DNA of 64,000 bases from an uncultured Acidimicrobiales bacterium (GCA_937925335.1 CALEWY010000004.1:1-64000), one strand, 5' to 3'. Shown: positions 1 through 8,782, numbered from the stretch's first letter. Numbers and translations: made by a program. The notes: generated from the letters alone by a model not told the origin.

Positions 1-12
1 AACGGGGGTTAC

Positions 13-58
13 ATCAGCCGGTGGTCGGCCAGATCCGACCACCGGCTGATGATTTTTT
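13..58 (+). terminator. Rho-independent terminator
   Basis: A perfect 16-bp inverted repeat (13-28 pairs with 35-50) around a 6-nt loop is followed at once by a run of six T (53-58). This is the classic layout of an intrinsic terminator reading on the + strand. It probably ends a gene lying before the window. The bases on the other side of the stem are G/T-rich without a T-run in minus orientation, so it should act in one direction. Confidence 0.85.
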
Positions 59-234
59 GCCAGTCGGCTTGCGACACCCCCCCTGCCGACACCACGTTCG
101 GCTGTTTAAGCGGCCGTCACGTCGTGTCCACAGATGACCCACAGTCGAGTCACAACCAAGCCACAGATCTCTCGGCGAAATTCACAGGGTTGCTCCCCTA
201 GCTCCTCACAGGGGTGCCGTCGTAGGTTCGATCC

Positions 235-543
235 ATGGCTTGCTTTGACGTCACGTTCGCCCCAACCGCATCGGGATCCAAGAACTCGTCGACGGTCTCC
301 GTTGGCGCCGACGCTGGCCGAGAACGCCCGATCGAACGAGTCGTCGGCGCCGATGCGTATCAACAAGAGGGAACGCTGACGACGTTCTTTGCCATCGAGG
401 GCGACCGTCAGGTGATCGACTCGTGGAGCCGCAGGATCGCCAGCTTCCGAACCGTCGAGATCGCTGCCATTCGCCGAGTCGTCGAGACAGGGGCTGAACA
501 TGGTTCGCCAGCTGGTGCGTTGGCGTTGGTTCAGACAGCATGA
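235..543 (+). CDS. Small protein of unknown function
   Basis: A 102-residue open frame from ATG. Its codons end mostly in G or C and use the common codons of this genome (GTC, GCC, GAC, ATC, GAG), so it looks coding rather than a chance frame. It has no membrane segment or signal peptide. The middle (about residues 50-80) is rich in hydrophobic and charged residues and could fold as a small alpha/beta domain. I do not recognise the family. Its stop lies 4 nt before the likely start of the alpha/beta hydrolase at 548, suggesting co-transcription. The reverse strand is also open here, but its composition is poorer. Confidence 0.5.
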   Translation: MACFDVTFAPTASGSKNSSTVSVGADAGRERPIERVVGADAYQQEGTLTTFFAIEGDRQVIDSWSRRIASFRTVEIAAIRRVVETGAEHGSPAGALALVQTA

Positions 544-547
544 AGGG

Positions 548-1237
548 ATGACCGGTTCAGGCAATCCCGTTCTTCTCCTCCACGGCTTCGCGACCTCCGC
601 CCGGCGAACATGGCAAGAGCCCGGTTGGTTCGATCTCTTGGCCGATGCCGGGAGAGAGGTGATCGCTCCCGATCTCCTCGGTCACGGCGATGCGGACAAG
701 CCTCACGATGTGGAGGCCTACACGCACGTCGAGGCGTTGATTGCCGCTCAGCTGCCAGAGGACCAGCCGGTGGATGCGGTTGGCTACTCAGCCGGTGCGC
801 GAATTCTCTTGTCGCTTGCAGCAGAGGATCCCAGCCGGTTCGGCAAGATCGTGATCGCAGGGATGGGCGGCCGGCTCTTTCAAAAGCGCGACGGCAATCC
901 GATTCTCGATGCCCTCGAGGGCCGAGCCGATGACAGCGATCTTGTCGCTCAGCACTTCAAGTCGATGTCCGAACGTGATGGGAACGACCCAAAGGCACTC
1001 GCGGCGTTCATCCAACGAAGCCAGCCTCGGCTCGATCGCGAACATCTCGAAACGGTGACCTGCCCGGCGATGGTGATCATCGGTGACAAAGATTTCGCCG
1101 GACCGGGTGAACCGCTCGCCGAGGCGATGCCAAACGGTGAGTGCGTCACTCTTCGGGGCATCGACCACTTCGGACTCCCAAAGTCCTTCGACTTCGTCGA
1201 GAAGGGTCTCGACTTCTTGGGTGCCGCACCATTCTGA
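548..1237 (+). CDS. Alpha/beta hydrolase
   Basis: A 229-residue alpha/beta-hydrolase-fold protein. It opens with the oxyanion-loop motif LLLHGF. The nucleophile elbow GYSAG holds the catalytic Ser, GDKD carries the likely acid, and IDHFG holds the catalytic His near the C-terminus. The substrate cannot be told; esterase or lactonase-like activity is typical of such short single-domain members. There is no signal peptide, so it is probably cytoplasmic. I chose the ATG at 548, just after the upstream stop, with GAAGGG immediately before it. An alternative ATG at 500 with AGGGGC upstream would add 16 residues and overlap the upstream gene by 44 nt. Confidence 0.85.
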   Translation: MTGSGNPVLLLHGFATSARRTWQEPGWFDLLADAGREVIAPDLLGHGDADKPHDVEAYTHVEALIAAQLPEDQPVDAVGYSAGARILLSLAAEDPSRFGKIVIAGMGGRLFQKRDGNPILDALEGRADDSDLVAQHFKSMSERDGNDPKALAAFIQRSQPRLDREHLETVTCPAMVIIGDKDFAGPGEPLAEAMPNGECVTLRGIDHFGLPKSFDFVEKGLDFLGAAPF

Positions 1238-1289
1238 CCATTGGCGATGATCACGCTGGCGGCGTTCGATGCACCGGTGAGACGTCTCT

Positions 1290-2033
1290 TTATGTGGCCG
1301 ATGTGCGTGACTGATCTGTTCTTGGTTGACCTGGTCGTGGTGGGCCTGCCTGCGTGAAGCGGGTTCCTTCTGGATCGATCGCCCAACCAGCGTTACCGTC
1401 CCATCGCTCCTCGAAGACCAGCTCGTTGAGCGGTCGGCGTCGAACCGGTCCGTGGTGGCCCATGGGTTTGCCGAGTGGAATCGTTCCGGCGATGGCGAAA
1501 TCGTCCGGAATCGAACAGAGCACACGCAGTTCGGGTTCGACTTGGGAGTGCCACCCCGTCAAGACGCCGCCGTACCCGAGCGCCCGGGCCGCGAGGAGCA
1601 GATTCTGAACGGCGGGAAAGATCGATCCTCCGTCGCTCAAGCCACCGTGACGGACGCGGACGCACGCAAGCACAACAACCGGCGTTTGCTCGAAGTGATC
1701 GACGAAGTGCTGCATCGTTCGTGCCATGCGGGCCTTTGGGCTGTTGTCGATCTGTCCGCTCCCGTCGCCGTACTGGTCCGTTGAGCGTTTGGTGTTCCAG
1801 CCTTCGCGGAAGCTTGTGCCGAGCAGTGATTTGGCCTCGGTAGCAACCGGCCCGTCTCGAAGCACGAGGAATCGGAAACCCTGTCGGTTCGATCCGGTCG
1901 GAGCTCGCGTTGCCGAGAACATGATCGTGGCGAGATCGGCTTCGGGGATTGGATCGGGGTGATAGCGCCGGATCGCCCGGGTCGTTGCAAGTCCTTCGAT
2001 CAGCGAGATCGGGCTGGTGTCATCGTCGGTCAC
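1290..2033 (-). CDS. Nitroreductase family protein
   Basis: About 247 residues with the nitroreductase fold. The N-terminal TTRAIRRYHPDP and APTGSNRQ segments are typical FMN-contacting motifs, and the C-terminal half has the GGSIFPAVQNLLLAARALGY helix region. It should be a flavin enzyme reducing nitro or quinone-like substrates with NAD(P)H; the actual substrate is unknown. The C-terminus ends in a Pro/Arg/Thr-rich tail unlike the family core. I chose the GTG at 2033. The frame stays open further upstream, but there it only reads through an 18-bp tandem repeat (HDTAR-HDTAR), which is unlikely to be protein. A second member lies at 29792-30463; both share ERWDG near the C-terminus. Confidence 0.82.
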   Translation of the reverse strand: MTDDDTSPISLIEGLATTRAIRRYHPDPIPEADLATIMFSATRAPTGSNRQGFRFLVLRDGPVATEAKSLLGTSFREGWNTKRSTDQYGDGSGQIDNSPKARMARTMQHFVDHFEQTPVVVLACVRVRHGGLSDGGSIFPAVQNLLLAARALGYGGVLTGWHSQVEPELRVLCSIPDDFAIAGTIPLGKPMGHHGPVRRRPLNELVFEERWDGNAGWAIDPEGTRFTQAGPPRPGQPRTDQSRTSAT

Positions 2034-2062
2034 CGCTCGAGCGTAGGTGTCGCCTTGTTCAC

Positions 2063-2098
2063 GTGCCGTGTCGTGAAGGCGTGCCGTGTCGTGAAGGC
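2063..2098. repeat. 18-bp tandem duplication (x2)
   Basis: Two identical, adjacent 18-nt copies (2063-2080 and 2081-2098; unit GTGCCGTGTCGTGAAGGC) lie in the gap between the PLDc_N gene and the nitroreductase. They sit upstream of the chosen nitroreductase start. Confidence 0.9.
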
Positions 2099-2112
2099 GG
2101 CGTGTGTGGCCG

Positions 2113-2442
2113 TCAGCGCTGAGAGTTTCTCGAGGCTGATTGTTCGCTGTTGGATCGTGTATCGGCTGGACGACTGGGTGAGGTATCGATGATCCAGTTG
2201 GGATCGTCCTCCGGTCCCTGCGGCCATCCGCGACCGATTTCGGGGCGAGGTGGGCTTGTGGACACACGCGGTCGGCCGAGAAGACACCAGGCCACGGCAG
2301 CAGACACCGGCATCACCAGGGCGACGAACAGCCATCCTGCACGGGGGATTCCACGCACCTGTGACGCGTCAGCTCGCCAAACATCGACCATCGTTGCAAC
2401 CCAGATCAGTCCGGTTCCAGCGAAGAGCAGTCCGTCGAACAT
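2113..2442 (-). CDS. PLDc_N (phospholipase D nuclease N-terminal-like) membrane protein
   Basis: A 109-residue protein with two hydrophobic helices (about residues 3-20 and 34-54) separated by a short polar loop, then a long polar, Pro/Ser/Arg-rich tail predicted to be cytoplasmic. The paired helices with WVATMVDVWRAD and GIPRAGWLFVALVMPV match the PLDc_N domain found at the N-terminus of cardiolipin synthases and as a stand-alone membrane protein in actinobacteria. The catalytic HKD domains are absent, so no enzyme activity is expected. The role is unknown. Confidence 0.75.
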   Translation of the reverse strand: MFDGLLFAGTGLIWVATMVDVWRADASQVRGIPRAGWLFVALVMPVSAAVAWCLLGRPRVSTSPPRPEIGRGWPQGPEDDPNWIIDTSPSRPADTRSNSEQSASRNSQR

Positions 2443-2644
2443 GACACCTCCTGTCGGTCATCACGCCGTGTTGATGAGCCATGAGTGTTGATGAGCCAAG
2501 CAGACTTCGCCGGCCTTGGTGCGTCGGGCTCCCCTGTTCGTGCCGTGTCGTTCGTCGGGTGTTGCTGGTGCGACTTCTTCATGGCGTCTCGAACGTGGCG
2601 TGTTCTGCATGGTGTGGTGCTGCGAGGTGTTGCTGGCGAGGTGG

Positions 2645-2681
2645 AGCCGGCGCTGACTCGCCGCAGAGTTCGGCGCCGGCT
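2645..2681 (-). terminator. Hairpin downstream of the SDR gene
   Basis: A perfect 9-bp stem (2645-2653 with 2673-2681, G+C rich), with a further inner ACTC/GAGT pairing, starts about 21 nt past the stop of the minus-strand SDR. There is no T-run, so it could be a transcript-end stabiliser or a weak terminator. The rest of the gap 2443-2701 shows no convincing gene on either strand. Confidence 0.4.
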
Positions 2682-2701
2682 TCTGTGTCGTCCGAACAGG
2701 G

Positions 2702-3496
<795 letters not shown>

Positions 3497-3594
3497 GTCC
3501 TGACCTTACGCGTCCCGCCTCCTCAGACCCGCGATCCGCCCGAGGGCGCGCCGTGGTTCAAGCGCCGTGGGGTCGCAGGCCTGAAGACCGGCCG

Positions 3595-4167
3595 TTATTG
3601 AACGGCGGGCTGACGGGCCATCGACATGGCGTGGCGCACGAGTCCAACGAGGGTGTCTCGAACGGCGGCCTTGTGACGAGCATCGGTGACGACGACGGGA
3701 ATGTGCGCTGGGATGTCCAGCGCTTCACGAACGTCTTCAGGGTGATGGCGAAGCACACCGTCGAAGGCGTTGATCGCCACGACGAAGGGCACTCCGGCCT
3801 GCTCCATGTAATCGACGGCCGGGAAACACGCCTCGAGGCGTCCGGTGTCGACGAGCACAACAGCACCGATGGCGCCGCGGACGAGCTCGTCCCACATGAA
3901 GTGGAAGCGGTCCTGACCCGGCGTACCAAAGAGGTACAACACGAGTTCGGAGCTGAGACCGACTCGACCAAAGTCCATAGCGACCGTGGTCGACTTCTTG
4001 GACGTGGCGTCGCCGAGATCATCGACCTCTTCAGAGGCCTTGGTCATGGCGGCTTCGGTCGTGAGCGGGTCAATGTCGGAGATCGCACCAACGAAGGTGC
4101 TCTTACCGACGGCGAATCCCCCAGCGACGACGATCTTGACTGGGATGGGGTTAGCAGCTGCGTTCAT
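3595..4167 (-). CDS. cvnD: Conservon small GTPase-like ATP/GTP-binding protein (CvnD type)
   Basis: A 190-residue Ras-like P-loop protein. G1 is GGFAVGKST (about residues 17-25), the Walker B/G3 region is LFGTPGQDRF, and the usual G4 NKxD is replaced by AINAFD, as in the actinobacterial conservon GTPases. It is the last gene of a four-gene conservon and starts 8 nt after the DUF742 stop. In Streptomyces the CvnA-D proteins form a membrane-associated signalling complex loosely comparable to a receptor with a G protein. The effector here is unknown. Confidence 0.88.
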   Translation of the reverse strand: MNAAANPIPVKIVVAGGFAVGKSTFVGAISDIDPLTTEAAMTKASEEVDDLGDATSKKSTTVAMDFGRVGLSSELVLYLFGTPGQDRFHFMWDELVRGAIGAVVLVDTGRLEACFPAVDYMEQAGVPFVVAINAFDGVLRHHPEDVREALDIPAHIPVVVTDARHKAAVRDTLVGLVRHAMSMARQPAVQ

Positions 4168-4175
4168 GATGACTC

Positions 4176-4538
4176 TCAGAGGGACTGCAGGCCGTCGAGC
4201 ACACGCTCGAGAAGCTGGAGGTCGGGTCGTTCGGTGGGCTGGGCCGTCGTATGTGTCGCGACATGACCCTCTTGCACGAGGTCGCCGAGCAGGATTCGGG
4301 CGACTTGGAGGTGGATCTTGAGGTGGGCCGAGATCTCAGCGACAGACTGTGGATTCGCACAGAGCGAAATGATCTGTTGCTGCTCACGACCGTGTTGCCC
4401 AGCTGAGGCATTACCACTCTCCGTTGTTCGGACGAGCGCCTCAAGAGGCAGATCCACGGAACTACGGGTTCGGCCACCAGTCAACAGGTAGGGCCGGACT
4501 CGAAGTGTTGTGAAACTTTCGTTGTCAGGTTCGGTCAT
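4176..4538 (-). CDS. cvnC: DUF742 protein (CvnC type)
   Basis: A 120-residue DUF742 protein. The start (TLRVRPYLLTGGRT) and the winged-helix-like segment ISLCANPQSVAEISAHLKIHLQVARILLGDLVQEGHV are family hallmarks. Conservon members have this small DNA-binding-like fold, but the protein is thought to work in the signalling complex. It lies between the Roadblock gene (64-nt gap) and the GTPase gene (8-nt gap). An atypical Q-rich insert (GREQQQ) sits before the core helix. Confidence 0.88.
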   Translation of the reverse strand: MTEPDNESFTTLRVRPYLLTGGRTRSSVDLPLEALVRTTESGNASAGQHGREQQQIISLCANPQSVAEISAHLKIHLQVARILLGDLVQEGHVATHTTAQPTERPDLQLLERVLDGLQSL

Positions 4539-4602
4539 CTTTTGCTCGCAGGCTTGGCGTTCTGGCGGTGGCTACCGGTTGGCAGCCACCCGGGTGAGCA
4601 GA

Positions 4603-5028
4603 TCAGTGTGCGGGGAGACTCGACTGGAGCTCTGCACGAAGTTCGGGGGTCAGCACCTGGCCGGTCTTCTCGACGAGGACGGCCATTTCGTAGGCGACGA
4701 GGCCCACGTCACAACCCGCGTCGGCCATCGTGGCCAGAAGCGAACCGTCGGAGATGCCGGTGACGAAGAGGAATGCGTTCTGCATCTCAACGATCACCTC
4801 GGAGACGGCGCCGCCTCCGAATCGACCGGCTGCGCCATAGGCGAGGCCGATCAGGCCGGACGACACCGCTGCGAAGCGATCGACCGAATCACGGTCGAGG
4901 CCTGACGATGCGGCGATTGGGAGGCCGTCGGACGAGACAACGACGGTCTCGTTCACTCCGGGCACTCGGTCAACGAAGTTGTTGACCAGCCAATTGACGT
5001 TGCTGGCTTGCGTGCTCATGACGCTCAT
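4603..5028 (-). CDS. cvnB: Roadblock/LC7 domain protein (CvnB type)
   Basis: A 141-residue Roadblock/LC7 protein (MglB-like fold). VNNFVDRVPGVNETVVVSSDGLPIA and the later ISDGSLLATMADAGCDVGLVAYEM are diagnostic. Such proteins dimerise and regulate the partner GTPase. The first ATG overlaps the kinase stop as ATGA (5025-5028), indicating translational coupling. A second ATG three codons in (5019) is an alternative start. Confidence 0.9.
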   Translation of the reverse strand: MSVMSTQASNVNWLVNNFVDRVPGVNETVVVSSDGLPIAASSGLDRDSVDRFAAVSSGLIGLAYGAAGRFGGGAVSEVIVEMQNAFLFVTGISDGSLLATMADAGCDVGLVAYEMAVLVEKTGQVLTPELRAELQSSLPAH

Positions 5029-7172
5029 GACGGGTCTCCCCAGGGGTTGCTTTCCTGGCCAGCTTGACCAGGATTGTTAAACGGATCGGATGGTGCGGCA
5101 TCAACCGCGTCGGTCGAGCTATCGGAGGCGAGCCCCTCGAGCGGTCGACCCTTCAGCCCGTCGCGGTAGCGAGCGAGCATGGAGCGAATTTCATCGGGCG
5201 AACGGACGCTGGCGGCGACGGGGCGCCCCTCAGAGACGGGAGCCTGTGACTTGGAACGGTCACGCTTGGCGAGACCCGTACCGGTGGTTCCTGCCTGCGG
5301 AGCGGTATCCGCTTCGAGCAGCGAGTCCATGCCGGTATCGAAGCTGTCACCCGTTGGGATGGCTTCTTCGAGTTTCGCAGGTGCGGCGCCGGGAGCGATG
5401 TGCTCTCGGGGCTCGCCACCATCGAAGTAGGGAGCTGTCCATGCTTCATCAGCACCTTGGCCAGGAGCATCCGTGCCGGCACCGAATGGTGCGTCGCCGA
5501 ATGCTGGAGCGTCGGTTGCCGGCGCATCGAAGCTTGGCGCATCGGCCATTCCAAGGTCAGCGGTCGGAGCGCCTTCACTACCGAGCAGCTTCGAGAGCGC
5601 TTCGGAGTTCTGAGGGGTTTCGTGGCCACCGGAGGACTGGCGGGTTGGCATGTCTGACGGGAGTGATGACGGAGCTGCCTCGGCAGCGGGAGCGCCACCG
5701 ATTGGGTTTGCGCCACGTTCCGGCATGACCGGAGGTGACCAGGCTTCGTCGTCGCCACCGGCGAGGGCGGCAGGAACATCAGTTGCAGGAGCTGGCGATC
5801 CACCACCGATCGGGTTGGCACCACGTTCCGGCATAACCGGCGGGGTCCACGCTTCTTCAGCGGCTGCAGGAGCCGGTGCAGGAGCGAATGGGTTTTCGTC
5901 GAGTGACGGTGCTGGCTGGTTCGCAACCGGAGCTGCGAGCGGTGAACCCATCGGGCTCGGCGCAGGTGCTTCCTCGATCGGAGCAGCGGCTTGGTTGCCA
6001 CCAAGGGCAGCCGGCATTGCGGCATCGGGCATGGTGCGAGCGATTGGGGCTGCATCGTCGGTGACCGACTGAGTAGCAGAACCGCCGGCAAGCACGGCGC
6101 CGGGGACATCGATGATGGCGGTAACGCCGCCACCGTGGGTGTGAACGAGTTCTACTCGAACGTCGAGACGCTGAGCGAGACGGCCGATCACCAAGAAGCC
6201 GAGTGAGCGGCTGAGTGACAGACCAAGCTCCGGAGGGTGAGCGATGAGCTGGTTGGCTGCACCGATCTGGTCGTCGCTCATTCCAATGCCGTGGTCGACA
6301 ATCGAAATCAGGTACGAACCGTCAGGATGGGTCGTGCCGCTGACTTCAACCGGCGAGTCTGGCGGCGAGAACTGGGTTGCGTTCTCCATGAGTTCGGAGA
6401 GCAGGTGGGCCAAGTCGACCGCACCGGAAGCACCGATTTCAGACTGCTCGATCTCGAGCAGCTGCACGTGGCGGTAGTCCTCGATCTCGGACATCGCCAC
6501 ACGAAGCACGTCGGCGACGGCGACGGGGCCACCACGACGGCGGCTCGACTCGGCACCGGCGAGAACCAAGAGGCTCTCGGCGTTGCGGCGCATACGGGTC
6601 GCAAGGTGGTCGAGCCCGAACAGCTCTTCGAGACGATCGGGGTCTTCTTCAGCCGACTCGAGACGATCGATGTATTCGATCTGACGGTCGAGCAGCGTCT
6701 GGTTGCGGCGAGCCATGTTGACGACGAGCTCGCTGAGACCCTGGCGCACCAGAGTCTGCTGCTCGGCCGCGACGTTCGTTGCTGAGTCCTGCACATCGTT
6801 GAGTGCTTCGGCGAGGCGACCAAGTTCGTCGCCGCCTTCGAACTCGATGGGCGGGAACGCAGGGGCGACGCCACCGGGGTTGCGCAGCGCCTCGACGAGG
6901 AGCGGCAACCGGTTGTCGGCAAGGTCACGTGTTGCGGCGGTGATGTCGTCAACCGGGTCGGCGATAGAGCGGACGACCAACACGCCAACAAGGGCGGTCA
7001 AGACAACTCCGGCGAGGGCGATGATGCCCAAGGTTCGGATGTCGCCTGTCAGGTCTTCCTGGGCGCCGCCCACGGAAAGGATCACCCCATAGATGGCGAC
7101 CGCCATGAGAACCACCATTGGTGGGACTGCCATGGCAATCAGTTTCGATCGGAGATTTAGTTTCTCGAACAT
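5025..7172 (-). CDS. cvnA: Conservon sensor histidine kinase with very short ectodomain (CvnA type)
   Basis: About 715 residues. Two membrane helices (about 11-34 and 48-69) are separated by only some 13 residues, so the large extracytoplasmic sensor domain of typical CvnA kinases is missing. A HAMP-like linker follows. Then comes a helical dimerisation region with GLDHLATRMRR (candidate phospho-His), and an HATPase domain with N-box SELMENATQFSPP and G-box VDHGIGM. The C-terminal 330 or so residues are a disordered Ala/Pro-rich tail with copies of the peptide PPVMPERGANPIGG. I chose the ATG at 7172 because it starts the usual FEKLNLRSKL segment; an ATG at 7214 would add 14 residues. It lies first in the operon and is divergent from the DUF4388 gene. 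Confidence 0.88.
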   Translation of the reverse strand: MFEKLNLRSKLIAMAVPPMVVLMAVAIYGVILSVGGAQEDLTGDIRTLGIIALAGVVLTALVGVLVVRSIADPVDDITAATRDLADNRLPLLVEALRNPGGVAPAFPPIEFEGGDELGRLAEALNDVQDSATNVAAEQQTLVRQGLSELVVNMARRNQTLLDRQIEYIDRLESAEEDPDRLEELFGLDHLATRMRRNAESLLVLAGAESSRRRGGPVAVADVLRVAMSEIEDYRHVQLLEIEQSEIGASGAVDLAHLLSELMENATQFSPPDSPVEVSGTTHPDGSYLISIVDHGIGMSDDQIGAANQLIAHPPELGLSLSRSLGFLVIGRLAQRLDVRVELVHTHGGGVTAIIDVPGAVLAGGSATQSVTDDAAPIARTMPDAAMPAALGGNQAAAPIEEAPAPSPMGSPLAAPVANQPAPSLDENPFAPAPAPAAAEEAWTPPVMPERGANPIGGGSPAPATDVPAALAGGDDEAWSPPVMPERGANPIGGAPAAEAAPSSLPSDMPTRQSSGGHETPQNSEALSKLLGSEGAPTADLGMADAPSFDAPATDAPAFGDAPFGAGTDAPGQGADEAWTAPYFDGGEPREHIAPGAAPAKLEEAIPTGDSFDTGMDSLLEADTAPQAGTTGTGLAKRDRSKSQAPVSEGRPVAASVRSPDEIRSMLARYRDGLKGRPLEGLASDSSTDAVDAAPSDPFNNPGQAGQESNPWGDPS

Positions 7173-7223
7173 TGGCCTCTCGCACGCCTCGGTAATCGGA
7201 CTCGGAAGTTCCATCGGCGGCTC

Positions 7224-7946
7224 GTGCCCGACCTTGAGGTACCGTTTCGAATCGTGCAGTCCGAAGATGCCCTCGCAGGGACGTTTGCTGACGTCCCATT
7301 TACCTCTCTCCTCGAAGCAATCGCCGCTAGTAGGCGTACTGGAGCGCTTCTGATCGGTGACGGAAGCGAGATCTATTTCGCTGACGGCCAGATCTATCTC
7401 GCGCGAAATTCTTCGAGTCCTGCTGTCGAATCTGTTCTTTTTGGAGCCGGAACGGCCACCCAGGATGAAATTGCGTCGTTGATGTCAACCCACGAGGGTT
7501 CGGTTGTCGATGAGCTCGCCGGTCGTTCCGACGATGCCGGCGACGTCCTCGATCGATTGCTGCACGAGTACAACCTCACGGCGCTCTTCGAATTGATCGT
7601 GCCGTCGACGAACGCGTTCGAGTTTGAGAACGGTCGCACCCACGCCATTGGCTCCCGCTTCGCGGAGCCGGTTGAAGAACTCGTCAGCCAGGCGCAGCGA
7701 CGGTTGGAAATCTGGAAAGAGATCGCCGCACGCATTCCGACGACCGACGTCGTGTTCCGACTCGCACACGAGCTGCCGTCGGGCAATGAGGAACGAATGG
7801 TTACCTCCGACGAGTGGCGCTACCTCGCCCTTCTCGATGGGCGCCGTTCAGTTGCCGACGTGATCACAACGACCGGTGAGAGCGCCTTCCGTGTCTGCTC
7901 GCTCTTCTACCGACTCCTTCTCGAAGAAGTCATCGTCGAGAAGTAG
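7224..7946 (+). CDS. DUF4388 (PATAN-type) domain protein
   Basis: A 240-residue soluble protein. Residues about 18-55 (GTFADVPFTSLLEAIAASRR then GALLIGDGSEIYFADGQI) fit DUF4388/PATAN, a domain common in proteins linked to two-component and small-GTPase signalling. The C-terminal 60 residues look like a winged-helix (WRYLALLDGRRSVADVI, then SALFYRLLLEE-like). It is transcribed divergently from the conservon with about 50 nt between starts, so a shared regulatory region is likely. GTG 7224 is taken as start; GTG 7254 is possible. I infer a role in the same pathway. Confidence 0.75.
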   Translation: MPDLEVPFRIVQSEDALAGTFADVPFTSLLEAIAASRRTGALLIGDGSEIYFADGQIYLARNSSSPAVESVLFGAGTATQDEIASLMSTHEGSVVDELAGRSDDAGDVLDRLLHEYNLTALFELIVPSTNAFEFENGRTHAIGSRFAEPVEELVSQAQRRLEIWKEIAARIPTTDVVFRLAHELPSGNEERMVTSDEWRYLALLDGRRSVADVITTTGESAFRVCSLFYRLLLEEVIVEK

Positions 7947-7976
7947 CGGTCGAGAAGTAGCGGTCGAGAAGTAGCC
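7935..7976. repeat. 14-bp tandem repeat (x3) at a gene end
   Basis: Three copies of GTCGAGAAGTAGCG (7935-7948, 7949-7962, 7963-7976, the last with one change). The first contains the natural TAG stop of the DUF4388 gene, so the duplication copied the stop codon and its context. Confidence 0.9.
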
Positions 7977-8059
7977 GTCGCAAACGAGGCGCCGAGAAGT
8001 CAGGCTCAAGAGCTGCGTGCCACAAGGTAGGCACTGCAAAGTGATCACAGAAACGACGA

Positions 8060-8090
8060 ATGCCTGCGTCCCATGAGGGAACGCAGGCAT
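8060..8090. terminator. Hairpin between convergent genes
   Basis: A perfect 10-bp stem (8060-8069 with 8081-8090), with extra inner CCC/GGG pairing around an ATGA loop, lies between the converging DUF4388 and HTH genes. No clear T-run follows on either side, so it may be a bidirectional terminator-like element. Confidence 0.5.
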
Positions 8091-8122
8091 GCGGCGGTGT
8101 GGTGTTCAACGTTGTGTGTTGT

Positions 8123-8178
8123 CGGCTGTGTGCCGACGGTTGGGTGCTGACGGCTGTGTGCCGACGGTTGCGTACTGA
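8123..8178. repeat. 28-bp tandem repeat (x2 plus a partial copy)
   Basis: Two 28-nt units (8123-8150 and 8151-8178) differ at two positions; a third degenerate part follows to about 8200. They sit in the convergent gap 7947-8248, which otherwise holds the triplicated stop region and one hairpin. I see no gene there. A minus-strand open frame across it translates into low-complexity Q/T/R sequence and is not credible. Confidence 0.85.
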
Positions 8179-8248
8179 CGGTTGCGTGTTCGGCTGTGGC
8201 GCGAGTGTTCTGGTTTGCGTGCCGCTGTTGCGAGGTCCGACCCGAGGT

Positions 8249-8782
8249 CTACTGCTGCGCACCCAGCGTTGGCTGAACGGATCGTACGGCGGCCAAGAAG
8301 TGTCCCGCTTCCATCCAGGTCAAGCCGAGATGGTGCATTGAGTCGAACGCCAGCTGCTCGTCATCGAGGTCGAGCAGGCGAGCCAGCATGGGAAGCTCCG
8401 GGTCTCGGATGTACGCCGGCTGGTGTGGTTCGAGGTCACGCAATGATCGCAGGGCCTCGCCAAACATCTCGAGCACGTGATCGTTGCTGGATCCCGTCGC
8501 GATCGTCACTGAGGCCGATCCGATCGTCACCTGATCAGACGCATCATCAAAAACTGGGGCGACTCGGGGCGACGCTGGACGTTGCTCGAGGCGAGCCGGA
8601 TCGATTCCGTAGGCCGAGGTGAGTTTGGTCAGCACGGTCACCGGAGGGAGACGAATCCCATCCTCGATGTGACGTAACATTCGCGCCGAGACTTCGGTTT
8701 CCTCGCTCGCTCGTTCGATACTCCAACCAAGCTTGAGTCTGGCGTCTCGAAGTGCATCTCCGAGTGGGTAGGAATGGTTCAT
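8249..8782 (-). CDS. XRE-family HTH regulator with a conserved C-terminal domain
   Basis: About 177 residues. The N-terminal helix-turn-helix (LGDALRDARLKLGWSIERAS, then VSARMLRHIEDGIRLPP) is of the XRE/RodZ-like type. The C-terminal 60 residues (QPAYIRDPELPMLARLLDLDD and on) are nearly the same as in the next gene at 9056-9733, so the two are paralogues with an extra domain I cannot name. I chose the ATG at 8782; an ATG at 8836 is open too, but a TATAT box lies only about 8 nt before it. A small dyad (8890-8905) upstream could be an operator. Confidence 0.75.
   Translation of the reverse strand: MNHSYPLGDALRDARLKLGWSIERASEETEVSARMLRHIEDGIRLPPVTVLTKLTSAYGIDPARLEQRPASPRVAPVFDDASDQVTIGSASVTIATGSSNDHVLEMFGEALRSLRDLEPHQPAYIRDPELPMLARLLDLDDEQLAFDSMHHLGLTWMEAGHFLAAVRSVQPTLGAQQ

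Noticed and set aside
120-220. Cluster of CCACAG/TCACAG-like sites resembling DnaA boxes (possible origin)
   Set aside because: Only one site (near 125-133) is within one base of TTGTCCACA; there is no AT-rich unwinding region and no dnaA, dnaN or rpmH nearby.
2443-2701. Small plus-strand genes in the gap before the SDR
   Set aside because: The frames give Cys/Arg/Trp-rich sequence with atypical codons; the region is better read as noncoding with a hairpin at 2645-2681.
7930-8262. Minus-strand open frame of about 110 codons across the 28-bp repeat
   Set aside because: Its translation is low complexity and follows the repeat period, and it overlaps the DUF4388 stop; no family signal.
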